The notes: generated from the sequence alone by a model not told the origin. A stretch of 64,000 nucleotides of DNA from an uncultured Nioella sp. (GCA_947498125.1 CANMJH010000002.1:248001-312000), one strand, 5' to 3'; shown: positions 8,575 to 18,046, numbered from the stretch's first letter. Numbers and translations are program-made.

Positions 8575-9564
8575 ATGGGCATGTTGGTTGACGGAAAATG
8601 GCAAAAGGGCGAGATAGCGTCCTCGGGCAAGGGGGGCGCGTTTAAACGACGCCCTGCGCAATTCCGGAACTGGATAACGGCAGATGGAGCACCCGGCCCT
8701 TCGGGTGCTGGCGGCTTCAAGGCCGAATCTGGACGCTACCACCTCTATGTCAGCCACGCCTGTCCTTGGGCCAACCGAACGACGATCTTTCGCACCTTGA
8801 AGGGGCTTGACGAACACATCGGACTGTCCGTGGTTCATCCCGATATGTTGGACATGGGGTGGAGTTTTCGCACCGACTTTCCGGGCGCGACTGGCGACCC
8901 GCTGAACGGCGCGGCCCATGCGCATGATATTTATTTGGCTGCAGACCCTAGCGTAACAACGCGGGCCACCGTTCCCATCCTTTGGGATAAAGCGCAAAAG
9001 ACGATTGTCTCGAATGAAAGCTCGGAAATCATTCGGATGTTTAATTCGGCATTCGACGACATCACCGGCGACGATCAGGATTTCTACCCAGAAGCGTTGC
9101 GGCCAGAAATCGATGCACTGAACGATTGGATTTATCCTGACATCAATAATGGTGTCTACAAATCCGGTTTTGCCCGCACCCAAGACGCCTATGACCCAGC
9201 TGTGCAGGCCGTCTTTACGGGCCTGTCGCGTGTCGAAGGCATCCTGACCGAAAACCGCTACCTGACCGGCGCGCGGATAACCGAGGCCGATTGGCGGCTT
9301 TTCTCTACGGTCCTTCGGTTTGACCTCGTCTACCACATGCATTTCAAGTGCAACCGCGCGCGGATTGTCGACTATCCGGCGCTTTGGGGATGGGCCCGTG
9401 AACTATATCAATGGCCGGGAGTCAGCGGCGTTGTGCATTTCGACCATATCGTGCGCCATTACCACTACAGCATGGAAAGCATTAACCCCCACCGGATCAT
9501 CCCGATCAATCCCGTGATCGACTGGGATGCGCCTCATGATCGCGGGGCATTGCAGGCGGAGTAA
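8575..9564 (+). CDS. glutathionyl-hydroquinone reductase (Xi-class GST, YqjG/PcpF type)
   Basis: 329 residues, the usual length of Xi-class glutathione transferases, which use glutathione to reduce glutathionyl-(hydro)quinones in the cytoplasm. The catalytic cysteine is Cys63 in SHACPWANR, and the family hallmarks are present (long N-terminal arm ending in GRYHLYVS, NESSEIIRMFN, and the C-terminal HYHYSMESINPHRIIPI stretch). ATG 8575 is set by AAAGGA eight bases upstream, inside an inverted repeat. Likely role is quinone or oxidative-stress detoxification. It is followed after 42 bases by cobC with no sign of functional linkage. Confidence 0.93.
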   Translation: MGMLVDGKWQKGEIASSGKGGAFKRRPAQFRNWITADGAPGPSGAGGFKAESGRYHLYVSHACPWANRTTIFRTLKGLDEHIGLSVVHPDMLDMGWSFRTDFPGATGDPLNGAAHAHDIYLAADPSVTTRATVPILWDKAQKTIVSNESSEIIRMFNSAFDDITGDDQDFYPEALRPEIDALNDWIYPDINNGVYKSGFARTQDAYDPAVQAVFTGLSRVEGILTENRYLTGARITEADWRLFSTVLRFDLVYHMHFKCNRARIVDYPALWGWARELYQWPGVSGVVHFDHIVRHYHYSMESINPHRIIPINPVIDWDAPHDRGALQAE

Positions 9565-9606
9565 GAATCGGGTTCATGTCGGTCGTCTAAAGACGAAAGG
9601 GCGGGC

Positions 9607-10557
9607 ATGGATCGGATCGAGGACGCGCGGGATCATGGCGGCGGCATTGACGCCGCTGTTCTTCGCTATGGCGGCCAGCGGTCTGGGTGGCTGGACCTTT
9701 CGACCGGGATAAACCCCGTTCCCTATCCAATGCCCGAATTGCCTGCCGATGCCTGGACGGCTTTGCCGGATAAGGCGGCATTTCAGGCTTTGACAGGCGC
9801 GGCGCGGACATTTTGGAACGTGCCGGACGGGGCTGAGATTTTGCCTGCCCCCGGTGCCTCTGCCCTTATCGCGCGCATTCCTGCACTGTTGGAACCGGGC
9901 AAGGTTGATGTCTCTGCGCCGACTTATAATGAACATTTGGCGGCGTTTCAGGCCTGCGGATGGACCGAAGGGCAAGGCGGGGCGCAAGTGGCGGTGCATC
10001 CCAACAATCCCGACGGACGTGTTTGGCAACAAGAGGATCTTGACGCCAAGCGGCCTTTAACCGTGATCGACGAAAGTTTTTGCGATGTCCTGCCCGATGC
10101 CAGCCTGATTGACCTGGCCGCACGGCCAAACACGATTGTTCTGAAAAGCTTTGGCAAGTTTTGGGGGTTGGCAGGTTTACGGCTGGGATTTGCAATTGCG
10201 CGGCCAGAGCTGATCCACAAGCTTTCTGAGATGACCGGCCCGTGGGCAGTATCCGGCCCGGCATTGGCAGCAGGCGCAGCTGCGTTGCACGACCATGCCT
10301 GGGCGGACAGCACGCGTGGCAGATTGGCGGAAGATGCGGATCGGCTGGACAGCCTGATGACAGGTGCAGGGGCATCTTTGGTGGGGGGCACAACGCTTTT
10401 CCGACTTTACGACGTGGACGACGCCGCAATTTGGCAAGATCGCCTTGCCAAGGCCCATATCTGGAGCCGGGTATTCCCATACTCATCGCGCTGGTTACGA
10501 CTGGGTCTTCCAGGCGCTCAGCCCGACTGGGAACGCCTGGGGGAAGCATTGGCATGA
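9607..10557 (+). CDS. cobC: threonine-phosphate decarboxylase (cobalamin synthesis)
   Basis: 316-residue PLP-dependent class I/II aminotransferase-fold protein that makes (R)-1-amino-2-propanol phosphate, the linker of the cobalamin nucleotide loop (CobC in Pseudomonas denitrificans, CobD in Salmonella naming). PLP contacts are seen: HPNNPDG at 131-137, Asp155 in VIDESF and Lys184 in [15 protein letters not shown]. Its TGA overlaps the ATG of the next cob gene (ATGA). Somewhat short for the family (330-360). There is no room upstream (42 bases) for a cobalamin riboswitch, so any B12 control is elsewhere. Confidence 0.9.
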   Translation: MDRIEDARDHGGGIDAAVLRYGGQRSGWLDLSTGINPVPYPMPELPADAWTALPDKAAFQALTGAARTFWNVPDGAEILPAPGASALIARIPALLEPGKVDVSAPTYNEHLAAFQACGWTEGQGGAQVAVHPNNPDGRVWQQEDLDAKRPLTVIDESFCDVLPDASLIDLAARPNTIVLKSFGKFWGLAGLRLGFAIARPELIHKLSEMTGPWAVSGPALAAGAAALHDHAWADSTRGRLAEDADRLDSLMTGAGASLVGGTTLFRLYDVDDAAIWQDRLAKAHIWSRVFPYSSRWLRLGLPGAQPDWERLGEALA

Positions 10558-11465
10558 CGCCGCTTCTTCTCTTGGTTGCTATGATCTTGGATGCCCTTCT
10601 GGGCGAGCCGCGCTGGCTTTGGTCCCGCGCGCCGCATCCTGCCGTTCTGATGGGGCAGCTTATCGGGGCCTGCGACACACGATTAAACAAGGGCGAGGCT
10701 CGCAAATTGCGCGGTCTGGCACTTGTTGTTGCGCTTTGCGCCGGGGCGGCGCTTTTGGGTTGGATTATTTCTCTGTTACCCATCGGTTGGCTTTGGTCGA
10801 TCCTGATCGCGGCCATGCTTCTCGCCCAAAAAAGCCTTGTCCAACATGTCAGTGCTGTTGCCGACGCTTTGCGCCTTAGCACAGGTGAGGGCCGCCGGGC
10901 CGTTGCAATGATCGTCGGGCGCGATACGTCTGACATGACAGAACCCGCCATCGCACGCGCCGCCATTGAAAGCGCCGCAGAAAACCTCTCGGATGGCGTG
11001 ATCGCTCCGGCCTTTTGGTTCCTCATCGCCGGTTTGCCCGGGATCTTGGTCTATAAAATCGTCAATACCGCCGACAGCATGATCGGCTATCGCACCCCGC
11101 GCCACGAAGAGTTTGGTTGGGCAGCAGCGCGGTTGGACGATGTGTTGAATTGGGTGCCTGCACGCGCAACAGCGCTGATTATCGCGGCGGCATATGGCTC
11201 AATGCGGGCGCTTGATGTCATTCGGCAAGACGCGCGCCACCACCGATCGCCAAATGCAGGCTGGCCCGAAGCGGCCATGGCAGGCGTTTTGGACATCGCG
11301 TTGTCGGGTCCGCGCAGCTATCATGGCGAGATGCGCGAAGACCCATGGGTCAACGCAAGCGGCGCACAGCAGATTGGCCCACCAGAAATTGATGCCGCAA
11401 CACATGTGCTTTGGCGGGTCTGGGCGGTTTTCTGCGGGATCACGCTGGTTCTTGCCCTGATCTGA
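10554..11465 (+). CDS. cobD: adenosylcobinamide-phosphate synthase
   Basis: 303-residue membrane protein, CobD/CbiB family, joining adenosylcobyric acid to aminopropanol (phosphate). The start ATG 10554 overlaps the cobC stop; the open frame runs further upstream inside cobC but has no homologous sequence there. About five hydrophobic segments and the conserved stretches [34 protein letters not shown] (shown in part) and [12 protein letters not shown] are present. cobC-cobD as an overlapping pair fits consecutive steps: CobC makes the substrate that CobD attaches. Confidence 0.93.
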   Translation: MTPLLLLVAMILDALLGEPRWLWSRAPHPAVLMGQLIGACDTRLNKGEARKLRGLALVVALCAGAALLGWIISLLPIGWLWSILIAAMLLAQKSLVQHVSAVADALRLSTGEGRRAVAMIVGRDTSDMTEPAIARAAIESAAENLSDGVIAPAFWFLIAGLPGILVYKIVNTADSMIGYRTPRHEEFGWAAARLDDVLNWVPARATALIIAAAYGSMRALDVIRQDARHHRSPNAGWPEAAMAGVLDIALSGPRSYHGEMREDPWVNASGAQQIGPPEIDAATHVLWRVWAVFCGITLVLALI

Positions 11466-11510
11466 GCGCCTGCTACTCTGCCGCGCAAAGAAACCAACAG
11501 GATTTTCCCA

Positions 11511-12680
11511 ATGCGACTTATTTCAGCGACGCTTATTTCAATGACACTGGCCACGGGCGCATTTGCTCAAAGCTGCGGCGGCAGTTTTTCCGCCTTTGTC
11601 GATGGGTTGAGGCAAGAGGCCGTGTCGCGCGGGCATTCGCAGCAATCGGTGAACACCTTTTTCAACGGCGTGTCGCAAGATCAAAACACGTTGAACGCAG
11701 ACCGCCGGCAGGGAATTTTCTCACGCCCATTCGTCGATTTCTCTCGGCGCCTGATCAGCCAAAACCGCATCGATAATGGGCGGATCTACGGCGAACGCTA
11801 TCGCAGTGTCTTTGACCGGATGGAGCGGGATCTGGGCGTCAGCCGCGGGGTTTTGCTGGCCTTTTGGGCGTTTGAGACCGATTTTGGAGCGTTTCAGGGG
11901 GATTTTAACACCGTGAACTCGCTTGTTACGCTGGCCCATGATTGCCGCCGGCCTGAACTGTTCCGCCCACAGGTTTTTGCAGCTTTGGAACTATATGAAC
12001 ACGGCGATCTGGATCCTCGCCAGACGACCGGCGCTTGGGCCGGAGAAATTGGCATGGTGCAAATGTTGCCCGAAGATATTCTGGCGCGCGGCATTGATGG
12101 CGACGGCGACGGGGTCGTTGATCTGCAAAACTCGGCGCCGGATGCTTTGTTATCCGGGGCGAACCTTTTGCGGGAACTTGGCTGGCAAGCAGGCCAACCG
12201 TGGTTGGTAGAGGTCAGCATGCCGTCAGATTTCGATTGGGCAGAGACCGGACTGGATACCACACGATCGGTTTCGCAATGGGAGCGGATGGGCGTGCGCG
12301 CCAGAAGTGGCAGTTTGCCCGGCGGCAATGGCGCATCAATTTTGCTGCCCCAAGGGCGCAACGGCCCCGCTTTTATGGCCTATCCAAACTACCGGGTGCT
12401 GTTTGAGTGGAACCAGAGCTTTGTCTACGTGACAACCGCAGCCTATTTCGCGACGCGGCTGGAGGGCGCGCCCGTGTTCAACGCAGGAAACCCTGACACC
12501 GGATTAGACCAAAACCAGATGCGGGCGCTGCAAACACGCTTGGTTCAGCTGGGTCATGATGTCGGCGGAATCGATGGAATTTTAGGTGCACGCACGCGCG
12601 CAGCCGTTCAGGCAGAGCAGGAACGGCTTGGAATGCCAGCGGACGCTTGGCCAACGCCCGGCCTGTTAAACCGTCTTTAA
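11511..12680 (+). CDS. lytic murein transglycosylase (MltB-type) with peptidoglycan-binding domain
   Basis: 389 residues. Signal peptide residues 1-19 (cleaved after AFAQ) with no lipobox, so periplasmic and soluble. Residues 25-310 are the SLT_2/MltB catalytic domain; the general acid is the Glu of FETDFGAF, followed by MVQMLPEDIL. Residues 325-387 form a PG_binding_1 domain (MRALQTRLVQLGHDVGGIDG). It cleaves glycan strands with 1,6-anhydro-MurNAc formation during wall turnover. It starts 45 bases after cobD, probably by proximity only. A strong GC hairpin lies downstream. Confidence 0.92.
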   Translation: MRLISATLISMTLATGAFAQSCGGSFSAFVDGLRQEAVSRGHSQQSVNTFFNGVSQDQNTLNADRRQGIFSRPFVDFSRRLISQNRIDNGRIYGERYRSVFDRMERDLGVSRGVLLAFWAFETDFGAFQGDFNTVNSLVTLAHDCRRPELFRPQVFAALELYEHGDLDPRQTTGAWAGEIGMVQMLPEDILARGIDGDGDGVVDLQNSAPDALLSGANLLRELGWQAGQPWLVEVSMPSDFDWAETGLDTTRSVSQWERMGVRARSGSLPGGNGASILLPQGRNGPAFMAYPNYRVLFEWNQSFVYVTTAAYFATRLEGAPVFNAGNPDTGLDQNQMRALQTRLVQLGHDVGGIDGILGARTRAAVQAEQERLGMPADAWPTPGLLNRL

Positions 12681-12692
12681 TTTTGGTTTCGT

Positions 12693-12751
12693 ATGGCCTT
12701 CGGCCATCCGACCGGCGGGGGCGCGGGAGGCTGCGCCTCCCGCGCCCCCGC
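12693..12751. terminator. tandem GC-rich hairpins between convergent genes
   Basis: Two stem-loops: ATGGCC-TTC-GGCCAT near 12693-12707, then a perfect 17-base stem with a TGC loop (12715-12731 / 12735-12751). There is no clear T-run on either side. The location between the lytic transglycosylase and a convergent gene suggests a bidirectional transcription stop, or a repetitive palindromic element. Confidence 0.6.
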
Positions 12752-12849
12752 TTAAAATCAACTATGCGAATGAACACAAAGTTTCGCAGCTTGGCCGCTG
12801 CCAAAGGCAGCTGCGGGCGCGCGATCAGGCTTTGCCTGACCGCAATCGA

Positions 12850-13236
12850 TTATGGTTCAGCAATCAAAACCGGCGGGCCGTCCAAGATCTCTCGAACCGG
12901 AAACCGCAAGTGATCTTCGGTCAGCAAAACCAATCGCCCGTCATTTTCGATCAAACGATCACACCGGTCGAACCCATTGTCGAACTCGATACAGATCAGG
13001 CTGCTCGGAAAGATTTTATATTGCCCGTCCGAGCTTGCACCGCCGAGATAGGTGTAGCTGTAACGCTCATCCGCGCCAAAATAAGCTTGCCCATCATCAT
13101 AAAAAAGTAGTGTCCGCCCCGCGATTTCGGCAGTTAGCTCTTCTTCACTCAAAAGCCGGTCACCGGCGCGGTCGAACCAATCCTGGGCGGAGGCTGTGCT
13201 GCCAAACAAAATGAACGTTAAGATGAGATATTTCAT
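12850..13236 (-). CDS. small exported protein, function unknown
   Basis: 128 residues with a signal peptide (MKYLILTFILFGSTASAQ, cleavage after residue 18). The mature part is acidic and beta-rich; LTAEIAGRTLLFYDDGQAYFG, SYTYLGGASSDGQYKI and CIEFDNGFDRCDRL follow a pattern I know from uncharacterised Rhodobacterales periplasmic proteins, with two cysteines that could form a disulfide. It lies 68 bases downstream of smc on the same strand. No function can be assigned. Confidence 0.7.
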   Translation of the reverse strand: MKYLILTFILFGSTASAQDWFDRAGDRLLSEEELTAEIAGRTLLFYDDGQAYFGADERYSYTYLGGASSDGQYKIFPSSLICIEFDNGFDRCDRLIENDGRLVLLTEDHLRFPVREILDGPPVLIAEP

Positions 13237-13304
13237 CCTACGACCTTAGTCTGATCCCAAACAATCCTTGCATCACCTTCGCGCGAGCGAGCCAAAATAA
13301 CGGC

Positions 13305-16300
13305 TCATGCCACCAGCGCCTCGGCCTTTTTCAAATCGACCGAGACCAGCTGGCTGACGCCCTGTTCGGCCATCGTCACGCCAAAAAGCCGATCCATCCG
13401 GCTCATCGTCACGGCGTGGTGCGTGATGATCATAAAGCGGGTTTCAGTCTGGCGCGTCATCTCATCAAGAAGATCACAGAACCGCGTGACGTTCGCATCA
13501 TCAAGCGGCGCGTCGACCTCATCCAACACACAAATCGGCGCAGGGTTCGCAAGGAAAACCGCAAAGATCAGGGCCAGCGCCGTCAGCGTTTGTTCCCCGC
13601 CAGACAGTAGGGACAGTGTCGCCAGTTTTTTACCCGGCGGCATGCACATAATCTCGAGCCCTGCTTCAAGCGGATCGTCGCTTTCGACGAGAACCAGCTT
13701 GGCTTCGCCACCGCCAAAAAGATGGCGGAACAGATTAGTGAAATTGCCGTTCACTTCTTCGAACGCCGCCAATAGACGCTCGCGACCTTCACGGTTGAGG
13801 CTTTGAATGCCGCCCCGCAACTTGCGAATGGCCTCTTCCAGATCTTCTTTATCGGCGGCCAGCGTGTCGCGTTCTTCGGCAACTTCCCGGGCGTCCTCTT
13901 CGGCGCGCAGGTTCACGGCCCCAAGCGTATCGCGCTGACGGCGCAGGCGAGCGACATCGGCCTCTACCTTCTCAGACGACGGCATTTTGGTGGGATCAGT
14001 TCCAAGCTGTTCCAGCAAAGCCGCTGGCGTAAGATCCATATCTTCATCGATACGTTCTGCAGCAGCGGCCAGCGCTTCATCCGCACCGCTTTGAACCGCT
14101 TCGGCCCGCGCACGAAATTCGCGGGCAAGGGAGGCGTCGCGTTCAGCCTCACGCTCGGCCAAGGTTGCATCGCGAAGGGCAGTTTCGCCCAGGGCAAGCG
14201 CGTCTGCAGCCGTTTTACGGCGAGCCTCGGCATCCTCAATGGCACTGGCCAGCTTGTCCTTCCGCGCGGCAATATCGGCTGGCGCGGCTTCTGCGGTTTT
14301 CAGTTCGGCTTCACTATCAGTCTTGCGGCTTTCCAATTCGGAAATCCGTGTCGCGGCGCTGTCGAGGCGGCGTTTCCAATTGGTGATCTCGGCGGTGATC
14401 TGCTTTAGCCGCGCGGTGCGAGCTTCGCCCTCACGTTTCAGCTCATCATTTTTGGTACGGGCCGCGAGCAAATTGGCGCGAGCCGTTTCGGTTTCAGCGC
14501 TGGCGGCTTCTACCCGCGCGCGCGCTGCGGACAGATCTTCAAGCTCAGATTTTGTTCGCTCGGCATCCGCCAATTCATTTTGCGCCGTTTCGGCCTCATC
14601 GGCATGACGCGCCGCCGCCGCGCGCAAAGTTTCCAGTTTTCCAGCCAGAATATTGCGATCAGCCTCGGCGCGGCTATAGGCACGGCTGGCTTCGGTTACT
14701 TGCTGATCAGCAGCGCGGCGGGCCATGCGCGCTTGCTTGTCGGCTTCCGTCAGGTCGGCCAATCGGGCCGCATTTGCCTCATGCGTGGTGCGCGCGCGGG
14801 CGGCGGCAAGCTCGGCGCGTTCCAATTCAGCGGACAATTCGTTGAGCTGATTGGCCTGCTCCAGCCGCCGCGCGGCGGTCGAAGACCCGTCAGCGGCAGC
14901 CAGCGCGTACCCATCCCACCGCCACAGATCACCGGCGCGGCTGACAAGGCGCTGACCGGGCAAAAGAGCCGCTTGCAAATTCGCTCCGTTTTCCTCTTGC
15001 AGCACGCCAACCTGACGGAGCCGTCTGGCCAGAACCGGCGGTGCATCGACATAATCCGCCAGCGACGCAACGCCGCCCGGCAGCGGCTGCGGCCCATCAT
15101 ATTGAGGCAGATCCGCCCAGCCCGAACCTTCCGCCCCATCCAATTCCGGCGCTTTCAGATCATCGGCAAGTGCCGCGCCAACAGCCGCTTCATATCCCGG
15201 TGCTACCCGGACGCGGTCCAGCAATTGGCCACCATCACCCCGCTCGCGATCAAGAAGTTTTGACAACGCCCGCACTTCCGCGTCCAGCGTGTTCCATTCA
15301 CCTTCGGCCTCGGCCCGCGTAGTACGAGCCTCACCTTCTTGGGCTTGCGCCTCGGCCCGGGCAGCTTCGGTCTCGGACAGCATATCTTCTGCCCTTGCCG
15401 CTAAATCTGTCGCTTTTTCGAGCGCTCCGCCGGCCAGCCCATGTTCTTGCGCGAGAGTTGAAAGGCGCTCTTCTGCCAAATCGGCCTCAACGCGGGCCTT
15501 TTCCGCCTCACGCGAATGCCGCTCCGCGGCGCGCGTGCTGTCATCGACAAGGCGCTGCGCCGATTGATGCCGTGCCGCAAGACGCGCAGCGTCTTCCGTC
15601 AGGCGGGATTGCACAGCCTCTTGTTCTGCAAGTCCAATGGTGGCGGATTCTACAGATGCAATGGTTTCGGCAAGCCGGTCTGCGTGGCCTTCGCCCGCGG
15701 CGGTTAGTTCCTGAGATTCAGCCTCTAAAGTGGCGATGGTCTCGCCTGCGTCATTGTTCAGATTGGCCTCGCGCCCCAGATCACGGGTCAGTTGCGCGAT
15801 GCGGCTGGTCAGCGTTTCGATGGCCTTGATCGCGCGCGCCTCTTCATCTGACACGGCGGCCCGTTCGACGGTGACGCGCTGCAGGATTGCTGCGGCAACA
15901 GCCTCTTCTTCGCGAAGTGGTGGAACGGCGCCTTCGGCAGCTTCTCGGGTTTTGGTGGCTGCGCGGGCGGCCGATTCAGATTTTGCTGCGGCTGTTGTCG
16001 CCTCGCGCAGAGCATCTGCGGCGGCGGCGCGCGCTTCGTCTGCTTCTTTCCAACGGCGGTAAAGCAAAAGCCCTTCGGCATGACGCAGCTCACCGCCAAT
16101 TTCACGATATCGCGCGGCCTGTTTTGCTTGACGTGTAAGTTGGCTTAATTGGCTGCCCAACTGTTCCAAAACATCGTCAATCCGGGCCAAATTGGTCTCG
16201 GCACCTCTTAGCTTTAACTCAGCCTCGTGGCGGCGCTGATACAGCCCGGAAATGCCTGCCGCCTCTTCCAAAATGCGGCGCCGCGCCTTTGGTTTTGAAT

Positions 16301-16760
16301 TGATCAGTTCAGAGATCTGCCCTTGCCGCACAAGCGCTGGCGAATGCGCTCCGGTCGAGGCATCGGCGAAAAGCATCTGCACATCGCGCGCGCGCACGTC
16401 TTTTCCGTTGGTTTTATAAGCCGAGCCCGCATCGCGGGTGATGCGCCGGATAATCTCAAGCGTATCGGAATCATTGAAACTGGCGGGGGCAAGGCGTTCA
16501 GAATTGTCGAGAACCAGCGCCACCTCGGCGAAATTTCTGGCAGGGCGCGCCGAGGCCCCGGCGAAAATCACATCTTCCATCCCACCGCCACGCATGGCGG
16601 TCGGACGGTTTTCACCCATGACCCAACGAAGCGCCTCAAGCAAGTTTGATTTCCCACAGCCATTGGGCCCGACAACACCCGTCAGCCCATCCGCGATCAC
16701 CAGATCGGTGGGATCAACGAAGCTTTTAAAGCCATTGAGCCTGAGCTTGGAAAACCGCAA
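13305..16760 (-). CDS. smc: chromosome segregation protein SMC
   Basis: 1151 residues, full-length SMC. Walker A at residues 31-39 (GPNGCGKSN), two very long Ala/Glu/Arg-rich coiled coils, a compact hinge around residues 500-610, then the ABC signature LSLLSGGEQTL and Walker B CVLDEVDAPLDD near the C-terminus. It forms a ring dimer with ScpA/ScpB to organise and segregate the chromosome. It is preceded, 131 bases upstream, by a small lipoprotein gene on the same strand; a CtrA-like box sits before that gene, so the pair may be cell-cycle controlled (inference). Confidence 0.97.
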   Translation of the reverse strand: MRFSKLRLNGFKSFVDPTDLVIADGLTGVVGPNGCGKSNLLEALRWVMGENRPTAMRGGGMEDVIFAGASARPARNFAEVALVLDNSERLAPASFNDSDTLEIIRRITRDAGSAYKTNGKDVRARDVQMLFADASTGAHSPALVRQGQISELINSKPKARRRILEEAAGISGLYQRRHEAELKLRGAETNLARIDDVLEQLGSQLSQLTRQAKQAARYREIGGELRHAEGLLLYRRWKEADEARAAAADALREATTAAAKSESAARAATKTREAAEGAVPPLREEEAVAAAILQRVTVERAAVSDEEARAIKAIETLTSRIAQLTRDLGREANLNNDAGETIATLEAESQELTAAGEGHADRLAETIASVESATIGLAEQEAVQSRLTEDAARLAARHQSAQRLVDDSTRAAERHSREAEKARVEADLAEERLSTLAQEHGLAGGALEKATDLAARAEDMLSETEAARAEAQAQEGEARTTRAEAEGEWNTLDAEVRALSKLLDRERGDGGQLLDRVRVAPGYEAAVGAALADDLKAPELDGAEGSGWADLPQYDGPQPLPGGVASLADYVDAPPVLARRLRQVGVLQEENGANLQAALLPGQRLVSRAGDLWRWDGYALAAADGSSTAARRLEQANQLNELSAELERAELAAARARTTHEANAARLADLTEADKQARMARRAADQQVTEASRAYSRAEADRNILAGKLETLRAAAARHADEAETAQNELADAERTKSELEDLSAARARVEAASAETETARANLLAARTKNDELKREGEARTARLKQITAEITNWKRRLDSAATRISELESRKTDSEAELKTAEAAPADIAARKDKLASAIEDAEARRKTAADALALGETALRDATLAEREAERDASLAREFRARAEAVQSGADEALAAAAERIDEDMDLTPAALLEQLGTDPTKMPSSEKVEADVARLRRQRDTLGAVNLRAEEDAREVAEERDTLAADKEDLEEAIRKLRGGIQSLNREGRERLLAAFEEVNGNFTNLFRHLFGGGEAKLVLVESDDPLEAGLEIMCMPPGKKLATLSLLSGGEQTLTALALIFAVFLANPAPICVLDEVDAPLDDANVTRFCDLLDEMTRQTETRFMIITHHAVTMSRMDRLFGVTMAEQGVSQLVSVDLKKAEALVA

Positions 16761-16891
16761 TTTGCCTGCCTTTGGTCTTTTCTGTCCAAAGGAGAGTTTT
16801 CCAGAGGGCTATAGCATGAGTCAACGGGTTTACCCTGCATATGGCGGGCTTGGGCAGGGTTATCCACAATATATGGGCAAAATTTGGCTGA

Positions 16892-17179
16892 TCAGCAGTC
16901 CAAATCTGCCCGCATGACATTGGTATCACCGCGCAGAGTGCTTTCTACGACGGTGCAGCCGCTAACTTGTTCCATAGCCAAGCGCGCATGGGGGTAGATC
17001 TGCCCGATACCGGGGTTCCATGTCATATTGGTGCGGATCGCCTCCGCCCGCGTGCCGCGAATTCGGACAGAAAAATCCATTCCGCCAGATCGCACGTGAA
17101 CAGACGTTTCTCCCATCATCGCAGGTGAAGGGCTATCGCAGGCGGCAAGTAAAAGGGTCAGGCAAAGAACACGATTCAT
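16892..17179 (-). CDS. small lipoprotein, function unknown
   Basis: 95 residues with a lipobox (LLLAAC, Cys14), so probably lipid-anchored. The mature part has further cysteines (SGCTVVES and the terminal DLDC) likely to form a disulfide. The phrase SVRIRGTRAEAIRTNMTW is typical of a Rhodobacterales family without known function. It lies upstream of smc in the same direction, separated by 131 bases that hold a single perfect DnaA-type 9-mer (16860-16868). A perfect TTAA-N7-TTAA box lies 25-39 bases before the start. Confidence 0.68.
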   Translation of the reverse strand: MNRVLCLTLLLAACDSPSPAMMGETSVHVRSGGMDFSVRIRGTRAEAIRTNMTWNPGIGQIYPHARLAMEQVSGCTVVESTLRGDTNVMRADLDC

Positions 17180-17203
17180 GGCATCAAACTGCCTGCGACG
17201 TGG

Positions 17204-17218
17204 TTAATGCAAGGTTAA
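17204..17218 (-). promoter_or_regulatory. CtrA-like box TTAA-N7-TTAA
   Basis: Exact match to the full alphaproteobacterial CtrA consensus (TTAA, seven bases TGCAAGG, TTAA), 25-39 bases upstream of the lipoprotein start and so in promoter position for lipoprotein-smc. One match of this kind may also occur by chance in 64 kb. Confidence 0.4.
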
Positions 17219-17236
17219 GGCCTGCCTCTGTGGTAT

Positions 17237-17443
17237 TTAGTCAACGACAACTTCCAGAAGGTCTCCGGGCTGACAGTCTAGCACCTCGCATATCGCGGCC
17301 AGCGTCGCGAACCGAATGCCCTTTACTTTACCGCTTTTCAGCAGGCTTAGATTTTGCTCCGTTATCCCAATCCGGGCGGCAAGGTCTTTGCTTTTCATCT
17401 TGCGCAAGGCCAGCATCACATCGAGTCGCACCACAACCTTCAT
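17237..17443 (-). CDS. XRE-family HTH regulator (YozG type)
   Basis: 68-residue Cro/C1-type helix-turn-helix protein: VVVRLDVMLALRKMKSKDLA, then IGITEQNLSLLKSGK and the C-terminal ICEVLDCQPGDLLE, the YozG-like class. The ATG at 17443 overlaps the stop of the upstream DUF2975 gene (TGATG), so translation is coupled; the frame is open further upstream but that part lies in DUF2975. YozG-like regulators are regularly encoded with DUF2975 membrane proteins, and this one probably controls its own operon. Confidence 0.88.
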   Translation of the reverse strand: MKVVVRLDVMLALRKMKSKDLAARIGITEQNLSLLKSGKVKGIRFATLAAICEVLDCQPGDLLEVVVD

Positions 17444-17982
17444 CAAACAAATTCCCGATTCTCTTCGACAACCATGCGCGCTTCGCACATGACCCAGCCA
17501 ATCACAAAAAGAAGTGAGGCCGCTAAAAGGCTCAGCATATCAGCCGAAGAAAACGCAATCGACAGACTGCGTTGACCCTCGGGATTGCTCCAAGTCGCCG
17601 CAAGACTGATGACAGAATAAGAGCAGATGCGAAGGATCGTTAAGGCGATCAACCACTGCCCAAGCCGCAGGATCAGCCGCGACGAAACCACGCCGAAAAT
17701 CTCGCCGTGCGCGAAGGACTGAAACAACGCTCTGAGCGTCGCCAGGCCACCAAGCGCGACAGCCAGTTGAAGTGCAACTACACCATAAATGACAGCCAAA
17801 GCGACTGCGCCGAGGGTCTGCGTTGGACCTGACACAAAAGCCCCGTTCAACCATTGCTCCGGCTCTCCTCCCCATAGAAATGCCAAAAGAATTCCGATGG
17901 GAAGCAAGATCATCACGGCCGACACGACCCAGACCAGAAAACGTGATGTTCGGCGAATTCTTTCAAGGTTTTGGCGTGGCAT
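17443..17982 (-). CDS. DUF2975 membrane protein
   Basis: 179 residues from ATG 17982, which has AAAGGA eight bases upstream; an ATG 39 bases earlier lacks such a site. Four hydrophobic segments near residues 14-38, 53-77, 100-130 and 145-166 match the DUF2975 four-helix topology of the inner membrane. The function of DUF2975 is not known. It is coupled to the XRE regulator downstream and is divergent from a lipoprotein gene; the two ribosome-binding sites form an 11-base inverted repeat. Confidence 0.83.
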   Translation of the reverse strand: MPRQNLERIRRTSRFLVWVVSAVMILLPIGILLAFLWGGEPEQWLNGAFVSGPTQTLGAVALAVIYGVVALQLAVALGGLATLRALFQSFAHGEIFGVVSSRLILRLGQWLIALTILRICSYSVISLAATWSNPEGQRSLSIAFSSADMLSLLAASLLFVIGWVMCEARMVVEENREFV

Positions 17983-17986
17983 TGAC

Positions 17987-18045
17987 TTAATCCTTTCTTT
18001 GCTAATCTTATCGTAAAACAATAATTTTTGATTCGAAAGGATTAA
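17987..18045. promoter_or_regulatory. divergent control region with 11-base mirrored arms
   Basis: TTAATCCTTTC (17987-17997) and GAAAGGATTAA (18035-18045) are perfect reverse complements flanking a 37-base, A/T-rich centre. Each arm is the Shine-Dalgarno of one divergent gene (DUF2975 to the left, lipoprotein to the right). The arms may also be operator half-sites for the XRE regulator. Confidence 0.5.
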
Positions 18046-18046
18046 T

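Noticed and set aside
8200-9342. 380-codon minus-strand reading frame
   Set aside because: Antisense shadow of the GST gene and the CGNR protein end; no family features.
9565-9606. Cobalamin riboswitch before cobC
   Set aside because: Only 42 bases are available and no B12-box is seen.
10242-10553. Upstream extension of cobD reading frame
   Set aside because: Lies wholly inside cobC in another frame and has no CobD-like sequence; the ATGA overlap at 10554 is the natural start.
9866-11026. 386-codon minus-strand frame
   Set aside because: Antisense to cobC-cobD, low-complexity Arg/Pro-rich product.
12666-12680. Second perfect TTAA-N7-TTAA (CtrA-like) match
   Set aside because: It overlaps the last codons and stop of the lytic transglycosylase with no gene start downstream; shows that such matches also occur by chance.
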